A model generated the notes under the pieces. The model was not told the DNA's origin, ran no database searches, and saw only the letters and a list, made by a program, of their open reading frames with translations. A DNA stretch of 64,000 nt from Pseudomonas sputi. GTDB taxonomy: Bacteria > Pseudomonadota > Gammaproteobacteria > Pseudomonadales > Pseudomonadaceae. Where the stretch lies: contig NZ_BQHI01000001.1 of NCBI RefSeq assembly GCF_021603585.1, forward strand, positions 62,001-126,000. The letters run 5' to 3'. Shown in pieces: positions 25,943 to 35,610 of this stretch. The stretch's first letter is position 1, and each line of letters opens with the position of its first letter. A program made the position numbers and the translations under genes.

Positions 25943-28648
25943 TCAGAAGTGGTACGTCATGCGCGCAAACAGCGTGCGGCCCAGCGGGTCGGTGTAGCGC
26001 GGGTCATAACCGCTCTGGAAGTTGTAGGCCTGGTTGGAGAACGGCGGATCGCGGTCGAACAGGTTCTTCACCCCGGCATCCACGTCCAGCACCTTGTCGA
26101 AGGTGTACCCGGCCGACAGGTCCCACACCGAATACGACGCGACCCGCGCGTTGGTCTCGCGGTCGTAGTCGTTATAGCCGGTGGTGAAACGGTTGGTCAG
26201 CGCCGCGCGGGCGGCGCCGAAGGTCCAGGAACCGGTCAGGTTGTGTTTCCAGCGGGCAATCACCCCGTCACCCTTGAAGTCACCGACCTTGTCGGTGAAC
26301 GGGCCCTTGATGGTGCTCTGGAAGTCGTACTCGTCGACATAAGTGCCTTGCAGGCCCAGACCGAACTGACCGTACGGCGTATTCGGAAAGCGATAGTCCA
26401 GCGACACATCGACGCCGTTGGTTTCGACGATGCCCAGGTTGGCGTTGCCGGTGACGATGTAGTTGAGCGTGCCGTCGGCGTTGCGCACGAAACGGTCGGG
26501 GTAGCTGCCGGCCTGATCGAACACGGTGGATTCCGGGAACGGCTGGATCTGGTTGGAGATGTGAATCCACCAGAAATCCAGGCCCACGGACAGGTTGCTG
26601 ACCGGCTGATAGACAAAGCCCAGCGTCACGTTGCGTGCTTTCTCCGGGGCCAGGTCTTCGTTGCCGCCGATCTGGTTGAGGAACTGCTGACCGCAATCGC
26701 GCCCGCCGTTGCCGCCCGGTTGCACCACGCCGCCGGTACACAGCACCGGGTCGTTGTAGTAGCCCTGGGTGTAGGTGATGCTGCGCGGCGAATACAACTC
26801 ATACAGCGACGGCGCGCGGAAGCCTTCGCTGTAGGCGCCGCGGACCACCAGCTCCTTGAGCGGCTGATAACGGAACGAGTATTTCGGGTTGGTGGTGCTG
26901 CCGAAGTCGCTGTATTTGTCGTGACGCACAGCGGCGGACAATTCCAGGCTGTCGAGCACCGGCACGTTGATTTCCGCGTAGGCGGCTTTCACGCTGCGAT
27001 CGCCCTCGACACTGCCGGCCGGATCGATCCCCAGGCTCTGGATATCGCCGGCAAAGGCTTCGAAGTCCTGGTGGAATTTCTCTTTGCGGTACTCGCCGCC
27101 CAGGGCCAGGCCCGACGGGCCGGCACCGAACCAGTCACCGATTTCGCGGCTGATTCGCCCGTCGAAACCGGCGACCCGACCGACCGCCGTGGAATAGGCG
27201 CCGTGGTACATGGCCTGATCGATGTACTGCTGACCGGCGCTGGTCTGTGGGCCGAACGGGTTGAGCAGGCCGCTGGCCAGGCCGTCGATCATCGCCTGAT
27301 CGCTGACGTAGCCGCTGGTGACGCTGGAGACGATCTTGTTCTGGTTGTACGAGGCGCCGACGTTGTAGTCCCAGCCACCGACCAGACCGTCGAAGCTCAG
27401 CAGAAAGCGCTGGCTGGTGTTCTGGTCTTTCGATTCACGCGGGCCGGCGGCGGTCTCGCGCCAGTTCACGTCCACCGGTTGCGTCGGGTCGAGGGCGAAA
27501 TCGGTGGGCGCCGGGGTGATGCCGTTGCCGGGGTAGTAGGGCGAGGACGAGTCCAGGCTCAGGCCGGTCAATGGCGCCGGGCCGACGGCGGTGGCGTTGT
27601 TGTTGCGCGACCAGAAGTATTCGAGATTGACGTTGTGGTCGTCGGCCAGTTTGCCGGTGGTCTTGCCGAAGAACGAAGTCTTCTCGGTCTGCGGCACCAG
27701 GTCGATGAATTCCCGGGTACTGAAGCGGCAGAGGCCGTCGCGGGCCACCAGGTTGGGGCCGTTGCAATTGCTGTTGGCCAGCGGGTTGGTGGCGTTGCCG
27801 TTCTGGCTGTAGTTGCCGGGGAACGCGGTGCCGGAGGTCTGGTCCAGGCCCCGGCCGGGCACGTAGTCACGGGCAAAGGAGCGGTCGTTGGCGTCGAGGT
27901 TCTGCTGCTTGTTGTAGTTGAACACGCCGAGCACGTTGAAGCGGTCCTGCTCCAGATCGCCGTAGCCCCAGCTGGCGCTCATGTCCTTGGTCGCACCGCC
28001 GCCGCTGTGGGTCGGGGTTTCGCCGCCGAGGGTGAGCTGGCCGTCGGTCATGGATTTTTTGGTGATGAAGTTGATCACACCGCCGATGGCGTCGGTGCCG
28101 TACAGGGCCGAGGCGCCGTCGCGCAGCACTTCCACGCGCTCGATCGCGGCAAACGGGATCATGTTCAGATCCACCGCACCGCCGGCCGAGTTGGTGCCCG
28201 ACAGGGCGTTGTTGGCCAGCCGGCGACCGTTGAGCAGCACCAGCGTCTTGTTCGCGCCGATGCCGCGCATGTCGGCGAAGGAGGCGCCGCCGGTGGCCGC
28301 GCCGACCGAGCCTGCGCTGTTGTTGATCGACTGGCTGCCGGTGATGCGCTGCACCAGTTCGGCGGTGGTGGTCACGCCCTGTTTGCGCAGTTCATCGGCC
28401 TTGAGCACGGTGATCGGCACCGCGGTTTCCGCGTCGACCCGACGGATCGCCGAGCCGGTCACTTCGACCCGTTGCAGTTGCGTGGTCGGCGCGACCACCG
28501 CCGCAGCGGCCGGGACGCTGTTGTCGTCCTCGGCGGCCTGAACCCCGGTGCCCATCCCCATGGCCACCAGGTACAACGGAACGAAACGGTGGCGGGAAAT
28601 CGTCGCCACCAAGGGTTTGAGCGTGAAGCGTGGAGTGTTCATCAGCAT
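25943..28648 (-). CDS. TonB-dependent outer-membrane receptor
   Basis: This 901-aa receptor has a signal peptide (cleavage near GVQA|AEDD), a plug domain (about 60-180; QRVEVTGSAIRRVDAETAVP, RGIGANKTLVLLNGRRLANN, VEVLRDGASALYGTDAIGGV) and a large beta-barrel ending MTYHF with C-terminal Phe. There is no N-terminal signalling extension, so it is not a transducer of the FecA/FpvA type. I see no Fur-box-like sequence upstream. The gene sits between exbD and yejA on one strand, suggesting that ligand taken across the outer membrane is handed to YejA. The start at 28648 has a GGAA site; 28642 is possible. Confidence 0.9.
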   Translation of the reverse strand: MLMNTPRFTLKPLVATISRHRFVPLYLVAMGMGTGVQAAEDDNSVPAAAAVVAPTTQLQRVEVTGSAIRRVDAETAVPITVLKADELRKQGVTTTAELVQRITGSQSINNSAGSVGAATGGASFADMRGIGANKTLVLLNGRRLANNALSGTNSAGGAVDLNMIPFAAIERVEVLRDGASALYGTDAIGGVINFITKKSMTDGQLTLGGETPTHSGGGATKDMSASWGYGDLEQDRFNVLGVFNYNKQQNLDANDRSFARDYVPGRGLDQTSGTAFPGNYSQNGNATNPLANSNCNGPNLVARDGLCRFSTREFIDLVPQTEKTSFFGKTTGKLADDHNVNLEYFWSRNNNATAVGPAPLTGLSLDSSSPYYPGNGITPAPTDFALDPTQPVDVNWRETAAGPRESKDQNTSQRFLLSFDGLVGGWDYNVGASYNQNKIVSSVTSGYVSDQAMIDGLASGLLNPFGPQTSAGQQYIDQAMYHGAYSTAVGRVAGFDGRISREIGDWFGAGPSGLALGGEYRKEKFHQDFEAFAGDIQSLGIDPAGSVEGDRSVKAAYAEINVPVLDSLELSAAVRHDKYSDFGSTTNPKYSFRYQPLKELVVRGAYSEGFRAPSLYELYSPRSITYTQGYYNDPVLCTGGVVQPGGNGGRDCGQQFLNQIGGNEDLAPEKARNVTLGFVYQPVSNLSVGLDFWWIHISNQIQPFPESTVFDQAGSYPDRFVRNADGTLNYIVTGNANLGIVETNGVDVSLDYRFPNTPYGQFGLGLQGTYVDEYDFQSTIKGPFTDKVGDFKGDGVIARWKHNLTGSWTFGAARAALTNRFTTGYNDYDRETNARVASYSVWDLSAGYTFDKVLDVDAGVKNLFDRDPPFSNQAYNFQSGYDPRYTDPLGRTLFARMTYHF

Positions 28649-28856
28649 GGTTGTTTCCGACTTTGTTAGACGTTTATCGAAATGGCCTTGTGAGCCCTCT
28701 TTGCACGGAGCACGGTGGTGCCGCGCCGCGAAAACCACTTTCTTCAAGCAAGCCGATCCCCTCCGAAGACGCGCTGCGTTTTTTCGGTCGGCCGATTGCG
28801 ACGGGATTCAACAAACGGTGCCGAGCGCGTCCCTCACAGCGCGCCCGGCACCGCCG

Positions 28857-29258
28857 TCAGCGGGTGGTCATCACCGATATCTTGGTGATGCCCGAGCGCT
28901 CGATGGACGCCATGGCTTTGGCCACCTGGCCGTAATTCACGGCGGAGTCGGCCTGCAGCTGCACGCGGACGTCGGCGTCCCTGGCCTTGACCTCCTTGAG
29001 GCTGGCCTCCAGTGATTCCGGCGCCAGCTCGGTCTTGGCCAGGAAGAACTTGCCGTCCTGATCGACGCTGACCACCACCGGGTCCTTCTTTTCGGCGGGG
29101 GCGACGGCATCGGTTTTCGGCAGGTTGACCTTGATCGCGTTGGTCATCAGTGGCGCGGTGACGATGAACACCACCAGCAGCACGAGCATCACGTCCACCA
29201 GCGGCGTGACGTTCATTTCGCTGAGCACTTCATCGCTGTCTTGAGTGGAAAAGGACAT
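28857..29258 (-). CDS. exbD: Biopolymer transport protein ExbD
   Basis: This 133-aa inner-membrane protein of the TonB motor has one transmembrane helix (residues about 17-40) with the proton-path Asp in TPLVDVMLVLLVVF and a periplasmic domain. The ATG overlaps the exbB stop by one base, so the subunits are coupled. It is followed by a 208-nt gap before the receptor gene, the largest within the cluster, where a separate promoter could lie. Confidence 0.95.
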   Translation of the reverse strand: MSFSTQDSDEVLSEMNVTPLVDVMLVLLVVFIVTAPLMTNAIKVNLPKTDAVAPAEKKDPVVVSVDQDGKFFLAKTELAPESLEASLKEVKARDADVRVQLQADSAVNYGQVAKAMASIERSGITKISVMTTR

Positions 29259-29962
29259 CAGCTGGCCTCCCGCACGGCGGCCGTGGACTTGGCGATGGCC
29301 TGGCGGCTGATGGAAAACGCGCTGCGCGAGGCGAGTGCGTCGAAGTCGTGGGCGAAGTCATCCATGTCCGCCGAGGCCAGCTTCAGGCGGCGCAGGAAGA
29401 GGTTGTAAATCAGCACCGCCGGCACCGCGACGGCAATCCCCACGCCGGTCGCGATCAGCGCGTGGCCGATGGGCCCGGCCACGGTTTCCAGGCTGGCCGA
29501 ACCGCTGGCACCGATGCTTTGCAGCGCCTCCATGATTCCCCACACGGTGCCGAACAGGCCAATGAACGGCGCGGTGCTGCCGATACTGGCGAGGATCGCC
29601 TGGCCGTTTTCCAGCGAGCGGCGTTCCTTCTGGATCTGCTGGCGCAGGTTGCGTTCCAGTCGGTCGGAGCGGTTGATGGTGTGCGCCAGTTGCTGGGTGG
29701 TGCGAGGGGATTCTTCCACCAGCAAGGCTTCGAAACCGCTGCTGGCGATCCGCGCCAGCGAGCCCGGATACTGGCTGGCGTGTTCGGCGGCGGTGAGCAG
29801 GTCCGGCGCGCCCCAGAAGGCTTTGCTGAACTGCTTGTTCTGGGTTTTCTGGCGCAGGTATTGCGCCGACTTGACCAGCAGGATCGCCCAGCTGACCACG
29901 GAAAACAGCACCAGCCCCCAGAGCACGCCGGGGACAATCATCGAAGACAGAGAATCGTTCAT
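29258..29962 (-). CDS. exbB: Biopolymer transport protein ExbB (MotA/TolQ/ExbB family)
   Basis: This 234-aa inner-membrane motor subunit has a first helix near the N-terminus (VLWGLVLFSVVSWAILLV) and two more after residue 120 (TAPFIGLFGTVWGIMEAL and GHALIATGVGIAVAVPAVLI), the ExbB/TolQ signature. It makes the proton channel with ExbD to energise TonB. It starts 49 nt after the tonB stop with a GAGG site. Confidence 0.95.
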   Translation of the reverse strand: MNDSLSSMIVPGVLWGLVLFSVVSWAILLVKSAQYLRQKTQNKQFSKAFWGAPDLLTAAEHASQYPGSLARIASSGFEALLVEESPRTTQQLAHTINRSDRLERNLRQQIQKERRSLENGQAILASIGSTAPFIGLFGTVWGIMEALQSIGASGSASLETVAGPIGHALIATGVGIAVAVPAVLIYNLFLRRLKLASADMDDFAHDFDALASRSAFSISRQAIAKSTAAVREAS

Positions 29963-30011
29963 GGCTACACCTCGCTTGCGTTAATCGGTTGTGAGTTCGG
30001 TTGTCGTGCCG

Positions 30012-30830
30012 TCATTGCGGCAATTTGAAATCGATGGTCTGGGTGGCGAAGCCGTCGATCGGTGTGTCGCCGCGTTTGGCCGGAATGAACTTCCAGGCCT
30101 TCACCGCTGCGACCGCCGCGTCATCCAGTTGCGGCTTGCCGCTGGACTTGGTCACCGTCACCGAACCGGCGCGACCGTTGGCCAGCACCTGAATCCGCAG
30201 CACCACGCTGCCTTCCCAGTTGCGCCGCAGGGCCAGCGACGGGTATTCCGGTGGCGGGTTGCCCAGGCTGGCGAGGCCGGAAATCGCCGCCGACTCTTTC
30301 ACCGGGCCCGGTGCCGCAGCAGGTGCCGGTGGCGCTCTCGGGGTGGCCGGGGCAGCAGGTGCAGCCGGTGGCGCAGGGGCGGGCGGCGCTTTCGGCGGCT
30401 CGACCTTTTTCACCGGTTTGGGTTTCTCGACCGGTTTCGGTTTTTCGATCGGCTTGGGTTTTTCCACCGGTTTGGGCGGTGGCTTGACCGCGTCCTCGTC
30501 TTCCACCGGTTGTTCCGGTTCGGGAGGGGGCGGCGGTGGGGGCGGCGGCTCCGGTGTTGGCGGCGCCGGAGGTGTCGGGCTGGTGAGCTCGACGGTCATT
30601 TCCGGAATTTCCGGTGGCGTGGGCAGCGGCTCGGCCCTGGCCTGCTGGAAAAACCACCAGGCGCCGCCGTGTATCAGCGCCGACACCGCCACCAGCAACA
30701 GCATCTGCTGCTTGTTCAGGCCGCCGGGCTGAGACGTGTTGGCCTGATAGACGGGCCGACCCGCCACCGACGCAAGCGCTGCGTTCGGTACTGGCCCCGG
30801 CGGCGTTCTGTGCTTTACCGCATCGTTCAT
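30012..30830 (-). CDS. tonB: Energy transducer TonB
   Basis: This 272-aa TonB has an N-terminal cytoplasmic stretch, an uncleaved membrane anchor (MLLLVAVSALIHGGAWWFF at about 42-60), a long periplasmic Pro-rich linker with PPP runs and KPKPVEKPKP repeats, and a C-terminal TonB domain (about 195-272; PEYPSLALRRNWEGSVVLRI, AAVAAVKAWKFIPAKRGD). The start at 30830 has a GGGAG site 5 nt away; the frame upstream is not TonB-like. It heads the cluster exbB-exbD-receptor-yejABEF and is probably dedicated to that receptor (inference). Confidence 0.93.
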   Translation of the reverse strand: MNDAVKHRTPPGPVPNAALASVAGRPVYQANTSQPGGLNKQQMLLLVAVSALIHGGAWWFFQQARAEPLPTPPEIPEMTVELTSPTPPAPPTPEPPPPPPPPPEPEQPVEDEDAVKPPPKPVEKPKPIEKPKPVEKPKPVKKVEPPKAPPAPAPPAAPAAPATPRAPPAPAAAPGPVKESAAISGLASLGNPPPEYPSLALRRNWEGSVVLRIQVLANGRAGSVTVTKSSGKPQLDDAAVAAVKAWKFIPAKRGDTPIDGFATQTIDFKLPQ

Positions 30831-30870
30831 TAAAGCTCCCTCGGGTGGATGAAGGGCAATAAAGTGCCGT

Positions 30871-30893
30871 TCGAACAACACAGCGTTGTTCGA
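30871..30893. promoter_or_regulatory. Operator-like inverted repeat upstream of tonB
   Basis: TCGAACAAC and GTTGTTCGA form a perfect 9-bp dyad around a 5-bp spacer, 41-63 bp before the tonB start. A related, imperfect half lies at about 31502 (GTCGAACAATGTGTTGTTG). It could be a repressor site or an mRNA hairpin. Confidence 0.45.
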
Positions 30894-31920
30894 GTGAGTG
30901 GTCGCAACTTTCATACGGGTGTGCAGAAGCCGATAGTTGAACTATCTATTGAACAGGGCTTGTGCAGCGTGTTGCTTCAGTAATGCCGACTTCGATGGTT
31001 CATTGATCCGGTCCGTGGCTGTTCTTTTATTAGTGAGTGTGCAATTGAGTGGCGAACATCATTCGTGCCCTCATGGTGGATGCAATAGCAACCGCTGTGC
31101 CAAAGAGTGACCAAATGTGTATCGGTTATTTCACGGATGATACGTATGTCGCATTTATATAAGTTTCATCAGGCACGCCGCTTTTCATGGGCGCATAACC
31201 GCCCGACGGCCCTGTTTACAGGGCTTTTTTCAGGGCGAGACAGGCTTCGCGCGGTATCGCGCTGTTCAGCGAGATAGAGCGGCTGTTCTCGTGTCGGCCA
31301 GGACGCGTGATGGTGCGTGGCGGACTGATTTGGTGCGAGTCAGTGTTTTAGCGGGCCACAGGCGATGTTCCTTGTTCTTGTCTAAATAAAGTCGGTCATT
31401 GCGCTGGATCGGTTTATTGACTTCAAGTGCAGTTTTGGTGCGCTTCGGGCATTAACGTCGTACAGCGAAAGTTGTATGGGTGTGCTGCCTGAAAGTTATT
31501 GTCGAACAATGTGTTGTTGCATTCATTAATGCAGCGCGCACGCAATGACTGCTTGCGTGCTATTTAAAAAATAAATAGTGCAGGCGTTCAGGTAATAAAA
31601 GGAATGCACGGACTGTTCGCAGGACGAACAGGGCGCAGGTACAGGGACACAGAGAGAAGAGTGTGGCGCAGCCGATGAAGATTCACGCGGTGAACTCCTT
31701 GTTGCCAGCTCGGATACGCGAACTTTTGGTTCGGTATCGCACCTTACAAGAACGCGGATAGCGTTCGCTGATTGCTCTTGGTGCGGGATGGGCACCGCCA
31801 GCGCTGTTTTGCGAGATCAGGGATTCGCAAGCTGCCGATGAATGCGCAATCCGTGCCAAATTCGATACAACAGCTATAAATAGGGCCAGGCGGGATGCCT
31901 TTCGCAGTGGAGGAGGGGAT
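30894..31920. other. Gene-free, AT-richer kilobase upstream of tonB
   Basis: No frame on either strand is supported; the only frame of some length on the minus strand (31526-31795) has low-complexity and Cys/Ser-rich text without a ribosome-binding site. The base composition is lower in GC than the flanks. It contains tandem hairpins and a plus-strand terminator at 31189-31230 and must hold the tonB promoter and that of the GST gene. The origin of the stretch is unclear. Confidence 0.5.
31189..31230 (+). terminator. Tandem hairpins ending in an intrinsic terminator, no upstream gene
   Basis: GGGCG...CGCCC (31189-31204) is followed by GCCCTG-TTTA-CAGGGC (31209-31224) and six T. The plus strand has no gene before it, so it may end a small RNA starting in the preceding 100-300 nt. 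Confidence 0.6.
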
Positions 31921-32544
31921 ATGTATCAGCTCTACGGACACCGCAATTCAGGGGCGGCCGCCATCGAGGCGGCGCTCGAGTTGTGCCAGGTGGCTTACCG
32001 CTTCATTGATATCGAGGCCAGCGCGGAAGCAGCGCAGGAGCTGGCGCGGCTCAACCCGCTCAAACAGATCCCGACCCTGCAACTGCCGGACGGCAGTGCA
32101 ATCACCGAAAGTGCGGCGATCCTGATTCATCTGGGGCTGAGCTTCCCGCAATCCGGCCTGCTGCCGGCCAACGGCGCTGACCGCGATCAGGCGATTCGCG
32201 GGCTGGTGTACATCGTCAGCAATTGCTATGCGGCCATCGGCATCATTGATTACCCCGAACGCTGGCTGGTGATGCCGGACGAGGCTTCGCGACAGAATCT
32301 GATGGCGGGTGCACGGGAACGCCTGCACTGGAGCTGGGAGGTGTTTGCCGACCAGTTCTCGGCCGAGCTGTACCTGGACGATGAAACACCGGGGGCGCTG
32401 GATGTGCTGGCAGCGGTGGTCACGCGCTGGGCCGGTGCCCGCGAACACCTGGGCCAGGCCCGACCCGGTTTCCATGCATGGCTGCTGCGCATCGACCGAC
32501 ACCCGGTGCTGGCGCCGGTCTTTGCGCGGCATTGGCCTGCCTGA
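31921..32544 (+). CDS. Glutathione S-transferase family protein
   Basis: This 207-aa protein has a thioredoxin-like N-terminus (MYQLYGHRNSGAAAIEAALEL), LNPLKQIPTLQLPDG with the cis-Pro, and the ESAAILIHL glutathione contact, then an all-helical C-terminal domain. The ATG at 31921 follows GGAGGAGGGG, a strong site. Substrate unknown. It ends 26 nt before a short palindromic repeat. Confidence 0.85.
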   Translation: MYQLYGHRNSGAAAIEAALELCQVAYRFIDIEASAEAAQELARLNPLKQIPTLQLPDGSAITESAAILIHLGLSFPQSGLLPANGADRDQAIRGLVYIVSNCYAAIGIIDYPERWLVMPDEASRQNLMAGARERLHWSWEVFADQFSAELYLDDETPGALDVLAAVVTRWAGAREHLGQARPGFHAWLLRIDRHPVLAPVFARHWPA

Positions 32545-32570
32545 GTCTTCGGCTGAATGGCTGCTCGTCT

Positions 32571-32601
32571 GATCGTTCCCACGCGGAGCGTGGGAACGAT
32601 C
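32571..32601. repeat. Solo 31-bp palindrome related to the MITE-like ends
   Basis: GATCGTTCCCACGC and GCGTGGGAACGATC form a perfect 14-bp inverted repeat with a 3-bp centre. These are exactly the terminal sequences of the elements at 298-407 and 7600-7707, joined without the middle. It lies between convergent genes. Confidence 0.8.
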
Positions 32602-32619
32602 AACGATCAGGGTGGGGCA

Positions 32620-33060
32620 TTACTCCCCGCGGATGTACTGCTCCAGCTGTTTGATCAGCTCGGCCTGTTCGGCAATCGCTTCCTTGACCAGGTCGCCGAT
32701 CGACAGCAGGCCGATCAGCTTGCCGTTCTCCACCACCGGCAAGTGACGCAGGCGTTTGTCGGACATGATGCCAAGGCAAGTGTCGACGGTCTGGTGAGTG
32801 TCCACCGTGATCACGTTCGCCACCATGATGTCGCGCACCGGCGTACCCACCGATGAGCGCCCGTGCAGCACCAGTTTGCGCGCGTAATCGCGCTCGCTGA
32901 TGATGCCCACCACGTTGTCGTCTTCCACCACGAGCAAGGCGCCGACGTTTTTTTCGGCCATTTTCATCAGCGCTTCGAGCACCATGTGATCGGGCTTGAT
33001 CTGGTGCACTTCCTGATTTTTTGGATCTTTGAGCTTGAGCAGTTGGGCGACGGTTTTCAT
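32620..33060 (-). CDS. CBS-domain pair protein
   Basis: This 146-aa cytosolic protein is made of two CBS motifs in tandem (first about residues 15-70 with NVGALLVVEDDNVVGIISER; second about 75-138 with MSDKRLRHLPVVENGKLIGL). Such stand-alone Bateman modules bind adenine nucleotides and regulate partner proteins, which are not identifiable here. The start is the only ATG in reach. It is monocistronic. Confidence 0.88.
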   Translation of the reverse strand: MKTVAQLLKLKDPKNQEVHQIKPDHMVLEALMKMAEKNVGALLVVEDDNVVGIISERDYARKLVLHGRSSVGTPVRDIMVANVITVDTHQTVDTCLGIMSDKRLRHLPVVENGKLIGLLSIGDLVKEAIAEQAELIKQLEQYIRGE

Positions 33061-33249
33061 GGCGGTTACTCAGGTGTTGTCGTTGTTCTCCAAGCATCGT
33101 AGACGCAGGCGCGCAGGGCAAGGCCGCAAAACGGCAGATAACACGCAAAAAACGTCATTTGACCGGATTTTTCATGGCGTGGCCGGTGTCACCGGTTGCG
33201 GCAATGCCGCGTAGAATGCCCGTCTGAATCAATTCCCGAGGTTGCAGTG

Positions 33250-35610
33250 GTGGATTTACAGCAGGGCTTCGTCCTGACCCGGCATTGGCGCGACACCCCG
33301 GCCGGCACCGAAGTCGAGTTCTGGCTGGCGACCGACGCCGGGCCGCGCCGTGTGCGATTGCCGCATCAGCCGTCGGTGGCGTTCATCCCGGCGGCGCAGC
33401 GCGAGCAGGCCGAGCGGGTGCTGGCGGACGAAAAGAACGTCGAACTGCGCCCCCTGGCCTTGCTGGATTTCGAGCATCGCCCGGTGCTCGGGCTGTATTG
33501 CCAGCAGCATGGTCAGTTGATGCGTCTGGAAACCGCGCTCAACCGTCACAGTGTCGACGTCTTCGAAGCCGACGTGCGACCGCCCGAGCGTTACCTGATG
33601 GAGCGGTTCATCACCGCGCCCGTCTGGTTCAGCGGCACGCACGCTGCCGATGGCGTGCTGCTCGACGCCCACCTCAAGCCGGCGCCCGACTATCGTCCGC
33701 AACTGCGGCTGGTCTCGCTGGACATCGAAACCACTGAGCAGGGCGAGTTGTATTCCATCGCGCTGGAAGGTTGCGGCGAACGCCAGGTGTACATGCTCGG
33801 CGCACCGAATGGCGATGCCAGCATCGTCGATTTCGACCTCGAGTACTGCGAGTCGCGCACCCTGATCCTGAAGAAGCTCAACGACTGGTTCGCCCAACAC
33901 GACCCCGACGCGATCATCGGCTGGAACCTTGTGCAGTTCGATTTGCGCATCCTTCACGAACACGCCCGGCGCCTCGGCGTGCCGCTCAAGCTCGGGCGCG
34001 GCGGCGAGCAAATGCAGTGGCGCGAACACGGCAGCCGCAATCACTACTTCGCGGCAGCGGCAGGAAGGCTGATCATCGACGGCATCGAATCCCTGCGTTC
34101 GGCGACCTGGAACTTCCCGTCGTTCAGTCTGGAAAACGTCGCCCAGACCCTGCTCGGCGAAGGCAAATCGATCGACAACCCGTACCAGCGCATGGACGAG
34201 ATCAACCGCATGTTCGCCGAGGACAAACCGGCGCTGGCCAAGTACAACCTCAGGGACTGCGAGCTGGTCACACGGATCTTCGCCAGGACTGAGTTACTCA
34301 AATTCTTGCTCGAGCGCGCCAGCGTCACCGGCCTGCCGGCGGATCGCAGCGGCGGCTCGGTGGCGGCGTTCACCCATTTGTACATGCCGTTGATGCATCG
34401 CCAGGGCTTTGTGGCGCCGAACCTTGGCACCCATCCTCCGCAGGCCAGCCCCGGCGGGTTTGTCATGGACTCGCAACCGGGGCTGTACGAATCGGTGCTG
34501 GTGCTCGACTACAAGAGCCTTTACCCGTCGATCATTCGTACCTTTCTGATTGACCCGGTGGGGTTGATCGAAGGCTTGCAGCATCCGGATGACAGCGACT
34601 CGGTGCCGGGCTTTCGCGGCGCTCGTTTCTCCCGCACCCGGCATTGCCTGCCGTCCATCGTCGCCCGGGTCGCCGAGGGGCGCGAGACCGCCAAGCGCGA
34701 ACACAACGCGCCGTTGTCCCAAGCACTGAAGATCATCATGAACGCCTTCTACGGCGTGCTCGGTTCAAGCGGTTGCCGGTTTTTCGATACGCGGCTGGCG
34801 TCATCGATCACCCTGCGCGGCCACGAAATCATGTTGCGCACCCGGCAGTTGATCGAGGCTCAGGGCCACGCGGTGATCTATGGCGATACCGATTCGACCT
34901 TCGTCTGGCTGCGTCGCCCCCACGGTCAGGAAGAAGCGGCGACCATCGGCCGAGCGCTGGTGCAGCACGTCAACGATTGGTGGCGCGAGCATGTGCGTGA
35001 CCAGTACGGGCTGGAAAGCGCCCTCGAACTGCAGTTCGAAACCCACTACAAACGCTTCCTGATGCCGACCATCCGTGGCGCCGAAGAGGGCAGCAAAAAG
35101 CGCTACGCCGGTCTGGTGACCCGTGCCGACGGCAGCGAAGAAATGGTCTACAAAGGCCTGGAAACCGTGCGCACCGACTGGTCGCTGCTGGCCCGGCAAT
35201 TCCAGCAGGAACTGTACGAGCGGATCTTTCAGCGCAAGCCGTATCAGGATTACGTGCGCGAGTACGTGCGCAAGACCCTGGCCGGCGAGTTCGACGAGCG
35301 ACTGGTCTACCGCAAGCGTCTGCGCCGCACCCTCGACGATTACGAACGCAACGTGCCGCCCCACGTGCGCGCCGCACGGCTGGCGGACGATTACAACGCG
35401 CAGCACGGTCGCCCGCGGCAATACCAGAACGGCGGCTGGATCAGCTACGTCATTACCCTGGCCGGGCCCGAGCCACTGGAAGTGCGCCGCGCGGCCATCG
35501 ACTACGACCACTACATCACCCGCCAGCTGCAACCGGTGGCGGATGCGATCCTGCCGTTTGTCGACGACGATTTCTCAACCCTGATCGGGGGGCAACTGGG
35601 CCTGTTTTGA
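33250..35610 (+). CDS. polB: DNA polymerase II (family B)
   Basis: This 786-aa family B polymerase acts in translesion synthesis and replication restart. The 3'-5' exonuclease begins with [11 protein letters not shown] (Asp158, Glu160). The polymerase domain has motif [12 protein letters not shown] (Asp420), motif [15 protein letters not shown] and motif C YGDTDSTF (Asp546, Asp548). It is a complete catalytic protein. A GTG start at 33250, before [15 protein letters not shown], is preferred, with GAGG about 8 nt ahead; the GTG at 33247 is possible. E. coli polB is SOS-controlled, but I see no clear LexA box here. The last 36 nt overlap the convergent DUF1810 gene. Confidence 0.95.
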   Translation: MDLQQGFVLTRHWRDTPAGTEVEFWLATDAGPRRVRLPHQPSVAFIPAAQREQAERVLADEKNVELRPLALLDFEHRPVLGLYCQQHGQLMRLETALNRHSVDVFEADVRPPERYLMERFITAPVWFSGTHAADGVLLDAHLKPAPDYRPQLRLVSLDIETTEQGELYSIALEGCGERQVYMLGAPNGDASIVDFDLEYCESRTLILKKLNDWFAQHDPDAIIGWNLVQFDLRILHEHARRLGVPLKLGRGGEQMQWREHGSRNHYFAAAAGRLIIDGIESLRSATWNFPSFSLENVAQTLLGEGKSIDNPYQRMDEINRMFAEDKPALAKYNLRDCELVTRIFARTELLKFLLERASVTGLPADRSGGSVAAFTHLYMPLMHRQGFVAPNLGTHPPQASPGGFVMDSQPGLYESVLVLDYKSLYPSIIRTFLIDPVGLIEGLQHPDDSDSVPGFRGARFSRTRHCLPSIVARVAEGRETAKREHNAPLSQALKIIMNAFYGVLGSSGCRFFDTRLASSITLRGHEIMLRTRQLIEAQGHAVIYGDTDSTFVWLRRPHGQEEAATIGRALVQHVNDWWREHVRDQYGLESALELQFETHYKRFLMPTIRGAEEGSKKRYAGLVTRADGSEEMVYKGLETVRTDWSLLARQFQQELYERIFQRKPYQDYVREYVRKTLAGEFDERLVYRKRLRRTLDDYERNVPPHVRAARLADDYNAQHGRPRQYQNGGWISYVITLAGPEPLEVRRAAIDYDHYITRQLQPVADAILPFVDDDFSTLIGGQLGLF

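Noticed and set aside
25886-28669. Long open frame on the plus strand across the TonB receptor gene
   Set aside because: It mirrors the minus-strand receptor in high-GC sequence and shows no domain; the minus strand has plug and barrel motifs and a C-terminal Phe.
28649-31000. Fur box controlling the TonB locus
   Set aside because: No GATAATGATAATCATTATC-like sequence was found before tonB or the receptor gene.
31526-31795. Minus-strand 89-aa frame in the gene-free kilobase
   Set aside because: No ribosome-binding site, Ser/Cys-rich unusual composition, no known domain.
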